Assembly (NCBI GenBank): GCA_038277395.1
Contig: CM076191.1
Coordinates: 26,255,373 to 26,319,372 of the forward strand
Length of the DNA stretch: 64,000 bases
Direction: 5' to 3'
Origin: Dryocosmus kuriphilus
Lineage: Eukaryota; Arthropoda; Insecta; Hymenoptera; Cynipidae
In this document: positions 43,938 to 55,102 of the stretch, in pieces
How positions within the stretch are numbered: position 1 is the first letter of the stretch
Layout: each line of letters starts with the position of its first letter
Program-made: the position numbers and the translations under genes
The notes under the pieces: model-generated
What the model was told of the DNA's origin: nothing
Databases searched by the model: none
What the model saw: only the letters and a program-made list of their open reading frames with translations

Positions 43938-44755
43938 AATAAGGTTAGGGTCGAAAAAAAAATTATTTTAAAAATACCAAACAATACCATGTTCAAAAGT
44001 AGTGCATTGGGACCCCCAGGAACTGTACTGATTGTGGTGTCGATCGATTTAAACTTAGGTAACACGCGCGAGCAACATAGGTTTTAAAAAATTATTATCT
44101 GCAGAGTTTTAAAGTTTTTTATTTCAATTTTTTTCACATTTTTTCCTAAAGTTTTCAATTTTTGCCACCTCGAGATAAAATTTTAATATACATCTTTTAA
44201 CCCATGAAAACATCAAAAAAATTTTTTTGGCGTTTGAGAGCTTTCTTGGGATCAAAATGAACTCAAAAAAAATGCAAGATATATGGAGGATCAAAACTGG
44301 AAAAACTACAAATTTTTTAATTTTTTTATTCCAGTTGTGATCCCCCATATATCTTCAATTTTTTGTGAGTTCATTTTTATCCCAAAGGAACCGTCAAGTG
44401 CCAAAATTTTAAAAAAATATTTTCATGGACACAAAAAATAAAAGTTCATTCCAGTGGTATATTAAAACATAATTATCTCGTGCAGAATAGTGTCCTAAAA
44501 TCTGGCCAAAATTGAGAAGCCTCTAGACACCCCAAAAAATGTTAAAAAAATTGAAATGAAAAAAAAAACTTTAAAACTCTGCAGGTAATAATTTTTTAAA
44601 CCTATTTTGCTCGCGTGCTTTACATAAATTTAAATCGATCGATTTTACGTTCAGTACACTCCACGGGGGCCCCAATGCACTACTTTTGGGCATGGTATTG
44701 TTTGCGATTTCTAAAAAATTTTCTTTTCGACCCACCCTAATGCTCAATTTAGAAT
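43938..44755. repeat. Fold-back repeat, arms of about 375-430 bp
   Basis: 43938-44312 and 44322-44755 are inverse copies (gttagggtcgaaaa...ttttcgacccaccctaa; gtagtgcattgggaccccc and inverse; cagatatatgg centre). Arms differ by substitutions and small indels, so it is not an assembly mirror. No gene. Confidence 0.8.
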
Positions 44756-44993
44756 AAATGTGGAAATCCATATGAAAAGGCATAGGAAAATTTAGCCGAA
44801 TAAGTCTTGACATGTTAAGCCCAGAACAAACCCTCTACGTGGAAAAACGAGTGGTTGGGGTACTTTTCAAATTGGATCATCTAAAAATCGCTTGCCGAGA
44901 AAAACGCATTTAAAGTTACCGAGCGACATAAGCGTATGTTTTATACTTTTTGCAAACATAAAATATACCCATTCTTACGGTTGCTTTCGGAAC

Positions 44994-45300
44994 CAGTGAC
45001 GAATCCAGACCACACATTTAGGGGGGGGGGGGGGGGGGGGGGGGGGCAAAGTGGTATCGGAAAAGCTAAAGAAAGGGTTACCAAGTACAAAAAATCGGAA
45101 AAAATCTTGCACATCATTATTTCTACCGCTTTCATTATTTTATTATAATATTGAATCAGTTATACATTAATTAGATTAATTATATTAATTCAGGTAATAT
45201 GACTAGCGCTTATCGCTCAAAATTAAAATTATTGATTGTAAGTTGGAAACGAGGGGGCGGGGGCGGTCGCCCCGATCGCCTCTCGCTGGATCCGCCTCTG
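44994..45300. mobile_element. hAT-type MITE with G26 tract
   Basis: TIR cagtgacgaatccag on the left and ctggatccgcctctg on the right, with an 8-bp duplication ttcggaac (44986-44993) and tccggaac (45301-45308), one mismatch. 307 bp, noncoding. The G-run is 45021-45046. Confidence 0.8.
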
Positions 45301-45308
45301 TCCGGAAC

Positions 45309-46662
45309 ATGAATATAGTGTCAATAGATTTTGTATATATATCCTAGTATTTTCCCCCTTTCAAACCCGAAAATAATCATTTTGACCCTGAATTAGAAAA
45401 ACGCGAATATCTCTTAAACTAGAACGGACCATAAGGGCCCTTTTCATATGGAATTCCACAAATTATCTACTTTTTAACGCGCTACAGAAACAAAATAAAT
45501 TTTCCTTCGAAATTAAGATGGTAGCATTTTTAATTTGATTATAACCTTGCGGAAAGGCAAAGTCAGTAGTAAAAGGTGAGGCGGTCAGAGGTCAAAGTTA
45601 AAGGGTCAGGAATTAAAGCTCAACCATTCCAGGTCATAGTTTTAAGATATGGCCCCTAGAAACCGTTACTGGTGCTGTTATTGTGAGCACTTATAACATT
45701 GATCGAGTTCCAAAAAATTTTCCTTCAATACTCCAGTGCTGATAGATATCCATGCCTACAAGAAGTAAATTTTTACATTTTAAAGAGTAAAAGTGTCACT
45801 CAATTAAATTACTCAATATTAAAACAATTAATTACTTAGAGTGTCATTTGATTGTACAGCTAACTGAAAACGTTTGCTTTCACTATCACACAGGCGCACC
45901 AGAAACGGAAATTAGCTGCAGCACAGAAACAATGGGTCGAGTGTGAACTCGCGAGTGCTCGAAAGCAATTGTTACATTACCTGGAGCCGCTCGCCCTTTA
46001 ACCTCGCGGCACGGAAAAGGGCGTGACTGGCGTGATGTTGGAAAGGGGCGGAGAAACGAGGAAAATGCGATTCATCTAATTGAAACGAGGAGGCAAAGAA
46101 AGTGTAAAGGCTACGAGACTGTTTGTTCTACTCCAGAAAATGCAAGATTCTTCTCGTCAGGTCTGAGGATAAAGTATCATTCGAGACTATCAGGATTCTC
46201 AGATAATAAAAGCTTTCTTTCACTTAAAATATTAGAAATGACTTAAAGTGAAATAATTCTGTAAATGGAAAGCTTACACTTTTATGTGAGAAAATTTTTA
46301 TATTTTTACCCGAAATATTTTCAGGTGAAATAAAATTGAATTTGAAAGAGAAAACTCTCTAGCGTATTTAAATGGGTCTTCAATCCCCTTGATGCACCAA
46401 CGCAAGAATAGAACAGCTTTCCTCCGAAATCAAGAGAGGGTTAATTAAGGCGTCTCGAATTTTAGCATCCTTTAGAAGCATTCATCCCAAGACAAATTTT
46501 CAGGATAAATTCTACTGAACAGAGGATAGTCGACTTGAATGAAGGAGATTGAAGCCTTATAGAAAATGGACTCAGAAATAAAAACAGTAAGATAATTTCT
46601 TAACAAATTTTTTTTTTATTTAGAAATAGGACAATATTTTAGTTGAAATTTAAACCGAAAAA
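45309..46662. other. Unclassified intergenic DNA
   Basis: 1.35 kb without a supported gene or clear repeat. Base composition is somewhat less AT-rich around 45880-46150. Confidence 0.5.
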
Positions 46663-47912
46663 TCTGCCCGCCTCGCGGGCACATTCTCATCATGCGCTTC
46701 GCGCGATGCGCTGCGCTCGACATATGAGTGCGCCTAAGGCGCGCGTCTGTTGGCAATCGCGCTTCGCGCTCGATAGATTATTCACCTCGCGCTACGCGCT
46801 CGGTGTTTATGGATCATATAAACCTTTAAATTAAAAATTACAAAAGAAATTATTCTACTTAAGGCTCTATCGCCCTTAAGGAATACATTCTCATCATGAC
46901 ACACGCGCTTCGCGCTCGATAATTACATTTTTTTAAAACACATTGTAGATTGGTAAAGTTTTTTAGTGATTTTCCAAATTTTCACAATAGAGGATTTCGA
47001 TTCTTAAAAGTAAAACGATGAGTCTTATAAATAAATTTTGTAGCTCTTTCCAAGGTGAACAATCCTGCTTGTTAATATTTTCTCATATCTTGCACAGTTT
47101 TGCTGAAAAGTGGTTTTCTTTATATTTCATAACATATTTCACGAATAACTCAAAAACTACGCGTCTGCTCAAAAAAATAATAGAGAACAAATTTGTAGAT
47201 ATTTTTGAGTCGAACAACTTTGTTTCTTATTACTTTTCCGTATCTTCCATAGTTTGGCGGGAAATTTGAAATTTTTTATTTTTAATAACGTTTTATCGAT
47301 TAAAACAAAAACCGTGCATTTTATCAAAAAATGGTTAAAACAAAATTTGAAAATCTTTTTAAATTGAACAACTCTGTTCTTTACAATTTTTTTGTATCTT
47401 GAATATTTTGGCGGGAAACCAGAGTTTTTAAATTTTAATAGCGTTTTCTTGATTAAATCAAAAACCGTTCATTTTATCAAAAAACGGTTAAAACAAAATT
47501 TGTAGATTTTTTTAAGGTGAACAGTTTTACTTTCTTACATTTTTTTTGTATTTCTCATAGTTTAGCCGGAAAATGGATTTTTTGTTTTTGTGAAAACAGT
47601 TTTTGATGGATAAAACCATAATCGTTGGTCAAAAACCGCTGGTTAACGAACTCGTCCTTTCTTTTTACCTCTTAAAGAAGTGTACCAAAGCGCACTCCAA
47701 TCCTATGAGTCCTTCGAAAGTTATCGTGGGAAAAGACTCCGACGACGACAACGACGACAACAACGACGACGACAACGACAACAGACAGACAGACACCGTC
47801 GCAAAAACCGTTTTTTTTTTTCGGATTCAGGAGGTCTCAAAACGTGAAGATTTCATGAAATCCGCGAAAGTCAAATTTTGCATAAATCTAATACCTTCTC
47901 TGATGAGAATGC
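46663..47912 (+). repeat. 1.3-kb family, copy F (+)
   Basis: Complete: TCTGCCCGC hairpin end, GC palindromes, 154-bp units, (GAC)n 47737-47785, gatgagaatgc end. Convergent with copy G, 112-bp spacer. Confidence 0.85.
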
Positions 47913-48024
47913 AAAAAGAAGTGAATGAGATTTTCTCCGTACATTTATAAAAAAAAAAAATGTTATAAAAAAAATCTTTGAAAATATTTTTTTGAGTCAA
48001 TATCTGTCTGTTCGCCGTCTTTTT

Positions 48025-49278
48025 ACATTCTCATCAAAGAAGGTATTAGATTTATGTAAAATTTGACTTTCGCGGATTTCATGAAATCTTCACGTTTTGA
48101 GACCCCCTGAGTCAGAAAAAATGGTTTTTACGACGGTGCCTGTCTGTCTGTTGTCGTCGTCGTTGTCGTCGTTGGCGTTGTCGTCGTCTGTGGTCGCGAT
48201 AAATTTCGAAGGACTAGTCGGATTGGAGTGCACTTTGGTACACTTCTTTAAGGGGTAAAAAGAAAGGACGAGCTCGTTAACCAGCGGTTTTTGACCAACA
48301 CTTATGGTTTTATCCATCAAAAACGGTTTTCACGAAATCAAAAAATCCATTTTCCGGCTGAACTATGAGAGATACAAAGAAAATGTATGAATGTAAAACT
48401 GTTCATCTCAAAAAAATCTACAAATTTTGTCATAACCGTTTTTTGATAAAATGAACGGTTTTTGTTTTAATCAAGAAAACGCTATTAAAATTAAAAAACT
48501 CTGGTTTCCCGCCAAAATATTCAAGATACAAAAAAATGGTAAAGAACAAAGTTGTTCAACTCAAAAAGATCTATAAATTTTGTATTAACCATTTTTTGGT
48601 AAAATGCACGGTTTTTGTTGTAATCGAGAAAACGCTATTAAAAATAAAAAATTCAAATTTCCCGTCAATCTATGCAAGATACGAAAAAAATGATAATAAG
48701 CAAAGTTGTTCATCTCAAAGAGATCTACAAATTTCCTCTCTATCAGTTTTTTGAGCAGACGCGTAGTTTTTGAGTTATTCGTGAAATATGTTATGAAATA
48801 TAAAGAAAACCACTTTTCAGCAAAACTATGCAAGATATGAGAAAATATTAACAAGCAGAATTGTTCACCTTGGACAGAGCTACAAAATTTATTTATAAGA
48901 CTCATCGTTTTACTTTTAAGAATCGAAATCGTGTATTGTGAAAATTTGGAAAATCACAAAAAAACTTTACTAATCTACAATGTCTTTTAAAGAAATGTAA
49001 TTATCGAGCGCGAAGCGCGAGTGCCATGATGAGAATGTATTCCTTAAAGGCGATAGAGCCTTAAGTAAAATAGTTCCTTTTGGAATTTTTAATTTAAAGG
49101 TTTATACGATCCATAAACACCGAGCGCGTAGCGCAAGGTGAATAATCTATCGAGCGCGAAGCGCGAGTGGCGTAAATAACGTATCGAGCGCGAAGCACGA
49201 GTGCCAACAGACGCGCCCTAGGCGCGCTCATACTTCGCGTGAAGCGCGCGACGAGAATGTGCCCGCAAAGCGGGCAGA
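48025..49278 (-). repeat. 1.3-kb family, copy G (-)
   Basis: Complete, reverse orientation; (GTC)n 48148-48190; ends gcccgcaaagcgggcaga. Confidence 0.85.
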
Positions 49279-49533
49279 TTTTTTTCAATTTGTTTGACAC
49301 CCATCAGGTGACTTATATAAAATCAACTCGAATTAGAGTACAACATAAGTTAATTATGTTAGTCTTTGTTCGATAGTGAACGCGGCTTAAAAGCTGGCAA
49401 ATAACACTTCATCGAGCACAATGGATAGAAATGATTAAATACAATAGTTCTTCTTTTAGGGCATTCTTCGAAATGTAGTATTTTTGGAAATATAATTAAT
49501 ACTTTACACCGGTGATAAAAATATTAATAAAAA

Positions 49534-50832
49534 TCTGCCCGCTGCACGGGCACATTCTCATCGCGCACTGCGCGCGCCGCGCTTCGCGCGAAGTATGAGC
49601 GCGCCTAAGGCGCGCATCTGTTGGCACTCGCGCTTCGCGCTCGATAAGTTATTTACGGCACTCACGCTTTGCAATCGATAGATTATTCACCTCGCGCTAC
49701 GCGCTCGGTGTTTATGGATCGCAGAAACCTTTAAATTAAAAATTACAAAAGAAATTATTTTACTTAAGGCTCTATCGCCCTTAAGGCATACATTCTCATC
49801 ATGACACTCGCGCTTCGCGCTCGATAATTACATTTTTTTAAAACACATTATAGATTGGTAAAGTTTTTAAGTGATATTCCAAATTTCGCAATAGAGGATT
49901 TCGATTCTTAAAAGTAAAACGATGAGTCTTATAAATAACTTTTGTAGCTCTTTCCAAGGTGAACAATTCTACTTGTTAATATTTTCTCATATCTTGTACA
50001 GTTTTGCTGAAAAGTGGTTTTCTTTATATTTCATAACATATTTCACGAATAACTCAAAAAATACGCGTCTGCTCAAAAAAATGATAGAAAGCAAATTTGT
50101 AGATCTTTTTAAGGCGAACAACTTTGTTTATTATTATTTTTCCGTGTCTTCCATAGTTTGGCGGGAAATTTGAAATCTTTAATTTTTAATAACGTTTTAT
50201 CGATTAAAACAAAAAACGTGCATTTTATCAAAAAATGGTTGAAACAAAATTTGTAGATCTTTTTAAATTGAAAAACTTTGTTCTTTACCATTTTTTTGTA
50301 TCTTGAATATTTTGGCGGGAAACCACAGTTTTTTAATTTTAAGAGCGTTTTCTTGATTAAAACAAAAACCGTTCATTTTATCGAAAAACGGTTAAGACAA
50401 AATTTGTAGATTTTTTTGAGATGAACAATTTTACTTTCTTACGTTTTTTTTGTATCTCTCATAGTTTAGTCGGAAAATGAATTTCTTGATTTTGTGTAAA
50501 CCATTTTTGATGGATAAAACCATAACCGTTGGTAAAAAACCGCTGGTTAACGAACTGGTCCTTTCTTTTTGGACCTTAAAGTAGTGTGCTAAAGCGCAAT
50601 CCAATCCGATTAGTCCTTCGAAAGTTATCGTGGGAACAGACGACAACGAGAACGACAACGACGACAACGACAACGACAACGACGACAACAACGACGACAA
50701 CGCCAACATACAGACAGACACGGTCGTAAAAACCATTTTTTCGGATTCAGGAGGTCTTAAAACGTGGAGATTTCATGAAATCCGCGAAAGTCAAATTTTG
50801 CATAAATCTAATACCTTCTCTGATGAGAATGT
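49534..50832 (+). repeat. 1.3-kb family, copy H (+)
   Basis: Complete; starts tctgcccgctgcacgggca, (GAC)n 50638-50705, ends gatgagaatgt. Confidence 0.85.
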
Positions 50833-51168
50833 AAAAATCTGCTCGATACGATATTGAAGTCGCGCTATGCGCTCAGCAGTATTTGTACATTCTCCTACAT
50901 TTCTGCGTATAGACCTTTTAAAATTAAAGACCAAACCATTGACCACAGAAATCAGGTAATTTTGAATTTTTTTGTTGAAGCTCCTTCGGATTTAACAAAT
51001 ACATTCTCATCAAGAGTCCAAAACGTGAACTTTTTCTGCAGCTTGTCTGAAACTTAAATTTTCTACTTTTAGTCACATTTGACACGATTAAAACAAAAAC
51101 TATGTACCTATGTTATCAAAACATAATCTCGAGAAAATTGTAGATATTTTTAAAATGAATGGCTTTTT
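50833..51168. repeat. Spacer with remnants of an older copy of the 1.3-kb family
   Basis: Contains diverged pieces such as acattctcatc (51001), a cgcgctatgcgct palindrome and attgtagatatttttaaaatgaat, suggesting H and I landed in or next to an older copy. Confidence 0.5.
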
Positions 51169-52376
51169 ACATTCTCATCAGAGAAGGTATTAGATTTATG
51201 TAAAATTTGACTTTCGCGGATTTCATGAAATCTCCACGTTTTAAGACCCCCTGAATCCGAAAAAACGGTTTTTACGACTGTGTCTGTCTGTCTGTTATCG
51301 TTGTCATTGTCGTTGTCGTCTGTGGACGCGATAACTTTCGAAGGACTAATCGTCTTGGAGTGCGCTTTGGTACACTTCTTTAGGGGGTAAAAAGAAAGGA
51401 TGAGTTCGTTAACCAGCGGTTTTTGACCAACGGTTATGGTTTTATCCATCAAAAACGGTTTTCACAAAATCAAAAAATCCATTTTCCGGCTAAACTATGA
51501 GAGACACAAAAAAAATGTAAGAAAGTAAAATTGTTCATCTTAAAAAAATCTACAAATTTTGTCTTAACCGTTTTTTGATAAAATGAACGGTTTTTGTTTT
51601 AATCAAGAAAACGCTATTAAAATTAAAAAATTCTGGTTTCCCGCCAAAATATTCAAAATACAAAAAAATGGTAAAGAACAAAGTTGTTCAATTAAAAAAT
51701 ATCTACAAATTTTGTTTTAACCATTTTTTGATAAAATGCACGGTTTTGGTTTTAATCGATAAAAAGTTATTAAAAATCAAAAATTCCAAATTTCCCGCCA
51801 AACTATGTAAGACACGGAAAATGATAATAAACAAAGTTGTTCGCCTTAAAAGGTCTACAAATTTGCTCTCTATCATTTTTTTGAGCAGACGCGTATTTTT
51901 TGAGTTATTCATGAAATATGTTATGAAATATAAAGTAAACCACTTTTCAGCAAAATTATGCAAGGTATGAGAAAATATTAACAAGCAGAATTGTTCACCT
52001 TGAAAAGAGCTACAAAATTTATTTATAAGACTCATCGTTTTACTTTTAAGAATCGAAATCCTGTATTGTGAAAATTTGGAAAATCACAAAAAAATTTTAC
52101 CAATCTACAATGTGTTTTAAAAAAATTTAATTATCGAGCGCGAAGCGCGAGTGTCATGATGAGAATATATTCCTTAAGGGCGATAGTGCCTTAAGTAAAA
52201 TAATTTCTTTTGGAATTTTTAATTTAAAGGTTTACACGATCCATAAACACCGAGCGCGTAGCGCGAGGTGAATAGTTTATCGAGCGTGAAGCGCCAGTGC
52301 CAACAGACGCGCGCCCTAGGCGCGCTCATACTTTGCGCGAAGCGCGCGAAGAGAATGTGCCCGCGAAGCGGGCAGA
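51169..52376 (-). repeat. 1.3-kb family, copy I (-)
   Basis: Complete, reverse orientation; short GTC tract 51297-51325; ends gcccgcgaagcgggcaga. Confidence 0.85.
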
Positions 52377-52392
52377 TTTTTTGGGATCATTT

Positions 52393-52565
52393 CATGTCTC
52401 ACGAGGCAAGTCTCAACCGCGGCATGTCACAACTGGCAGCTTGTCACACCTGTGGCATCTTTCTCCAATATATTGCCTACCCCTTTTCCAGTGGGTGAGA
52501 GATGCCGCAGTGTGACAAGCCGCAGTTGTGACATGCCGCGGTTGAGACTTGCCTCGTGAGACATG
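52393..52565. repeat. Short fold-back (MITE-like), arms of about 70 bp
   Basis: catgtctcacgaggcaagtc ... and its inverse gacttgcctcgtgagacatg bound a 173-bp segment with nearly perfect arms (ccgcggcatgtcacaact and inverse). Confidence 0.8.
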
Positions 52566-52569
52566 ATAG

Positions 52570-53437
52570 GGAACCGTTGAAGATTAAAACCAAAACTATG
52601 CTTTCTATCCAAAAATGGTTCGAAGCGAATATGCAGATTTTTTTAAGATGAATAATTTTTCTTATAAACATTTTTTTCGCATCCCGCATAAGTAATATGG
52701 TATAGTATAATAAGTATAAGGTAAATTTGTAGATCCTTTTGAAATAAATAACTTAGTTTCTAAAAATTTTTTTCGTATCTCGCATAGTTTGGCGGGAAGA
52801 TTGAATTCTTGATTTTTATTAATAATATTGTTCACGATTAAAACGAAAAATATGCGCATCTTGTAGAAAACTGTTATAAGGTAAATTTGTAGATCTTTTT
52901 AAGATAAACAACTTTGCCTGTTCACATTTTTTCGTATCTCGCATAGTTTTGCTGAGAAGTGGATTTCTTAATATTTAATAACATTTTTCACACATAACTC
53001 AAAAACTATGCGTATTATAAAAAATGATATGAGCAAATTTCTAGATCTTTTTGAGATGAACAACTTCGTTCCTTAATGCTTTTTTCGTATCTCGCATAGT
53101 CGGGCGGAAAATTGAATGTTTGGTTTTTGAAAAGCATTTTCTATGGATAAAACCAGAACCGTTGGTCAAAAAACGCTGATATACGAACTTGTACTTTCTT
53201 TTTATGCCTTAAAAAAATGTGCCAAAGAGCAATCCAATCCGATTAGTCTTTCGAAAATTATCCGGTATACAGACGACAAGAACGACAACAACAACGACGA
53301 CCAACGACGACGACAGACAGACACCATTGTCAAAAATATTTTTTCGGATTCAAGGGATCTCGAACGTGGAGATTTCATGACATCCGCAAAAGTCTGTTTT
53401 CACATAAAACTAATACCTTCTCATTGAGATGAGAATA
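52570..53437 (+). repeat. 1.3-kb family, copy J (+), old and divergent
   Basis: Shares the unit words (tttgtagatctttttgagatgaac, gcatagttttgctgagaagtgg), (GAC)n 53272-53320 and the end ccttctcattgagatgagaatat. The GC end is missing. Confidence 0.75.
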
Positions 53438-53718
53438 TAAAAATGTACTGAAAAGCGCGGTTTTAGTGTGAAAATAAAAACCTGCTATAAAAAAATGTTA
53501 ATTTTCAATACTAAAAAAATAGTTGAATCAAATATGGGATTTTAGAGAAGTATTTAAATACTCGAAAAAATGCGTGGAAATGCATCTGTTTTTGTAAGTT
53601 TTTTATGTGAAATATGAGGCTTTTTCACGATTTTTACTTTCAAATTGTGATACATAATTTTTGAGTATTTTTATATTGTTATTACATGAAGATTACCTCA
53701 AAAACAATTTTTGACAGT
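53438..53718. other. AT-rich spacer
   Basis: No gene or repeat recognised. Confidence 0.5.
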
Positions 53719-54616
53719 TAGGGGAACGATCCTGAATGTGGCGCAGAACCTAACTTGGCGCACACGTATTTTAAAGAAATTGACGCATTCTAAAAGAAAG
53801 GTGGACGCCAGATTGAATTTATTTGTATATTAAGTGATAAATAGTGGAGAAATTTTAGCATTTAAAGTTATCGTTTAATATTTATCCTAAAAAGTTTAGT
53901 AAAATTATTTTTTGACATTTTGTAGTTATCATTCTAGCGGGACAAAAGCAATGGAAAATAAAGTATTTTGCAATAAATCTAAAAAAATGTTGTTCTATTC
54001 TATTATCTGAAGTATTGTGGATACTTTAATACCTTACCCATGGGTAAAATTGCTTAAATATAACACGTGTGTTGTACGAGTTTATTTATAGAAATACGTA
54101 CATAAATAATAGTACATTTTTGACAATATCAAAACATTCTTGACGGAATATATTTTTTGATAGTGTAATATTATTATACATTCGTAAACACTTCATAATA
54201 TTTGTTCGTTGGTTTTCAGGTCAGATACGTAACCTTCTGAAAAGAACTCTTATGAAAGGCTTTTAAATTTATACAATATTAATTAAAACATTAAAACCAT
54301 TTTTTGAACACCCAATTTTACTAGAATTTGTTCCTCTATTAGTAAAAAGTCGTTTTTCGTTCGCTATTATAAAAAAAACATGTACTACGCCACATTAGGT
54401 AGAATAAGGCAGATAACTTGACGCAGGTGAATTTTTTTACGAAAGCTTAACATTAGTGTTTTTAGTTAATTCCCATGTCATTTTTGCCATGTATAAAGTA
54501 AGTATATAAGACATCAAACTACATGCTCCATAGTTTGTTGCAACAAAATCGCTCATAATATATCTTAAAATTCAAAGATCTGTTTTAGGTGCGCCACCTT
54601 ACGGGCCGCTCCCCTG
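53719..54616. mobile_element. Nonautonomous TIR element, about 0.9 kb
   Basis: ttaggggaacgatcctgaatgtggcgcag at the left matches, in inverse, gtgcgccaccttacgggccgctcccctgt at the right. No coding frame; no confident target duplication, so the superfamily is open. Confidence 0.45.
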
Positions 54617-54702
54617 TCCTCAAATATTACCTATAGTTATATTGTGAATCGTCGATCTTGTAGGAGCAAAAAAAAACAACCAATTTTGTGTTTTAAAGCG
54701 AC

Positions 54703-54734
54703 GTTTCGTTGACTGATTCGTCAACCTTTTCAGG
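54703..54734 (-). ncRNA. Hammerhead-like motif, PLE2 minus copy
   Basis: Minus strand: CTGAAAAG, stem gttgac/gtcaac around gaatca, GAAACGTCGC. Confidence 0.4.
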
Positions 54735-55102
54735 CTATATTTAAATAAATCAAAAGGATTTTTTAAACATTACACCAAATTAATAAGCAAACCAACAACA
54801 TTAACAGACACAATGGAAGAAGTATTTTAAAATTACATTAGAACTATGTCAAAATTAAAACAATTATTTACCTTAAATAAAAGGCGATGTTAAAAACATA
54901 AAATTCTTGTTAACGAAGTTAACACGTTAAAAATTAAAATTAAAAGGTCTCATAAGAGACCGTCCGAAGAGACAGTATAAAATCGACTGAAGAAACATTG
55001 TAGTATTATGGTCTATAAGTAAGAGACGTACACAATAATAACAATGATACTGAATGTCAAGCATACTTATAAGCAACATTTATGAATTTGAAATAATTAA
55101 AA

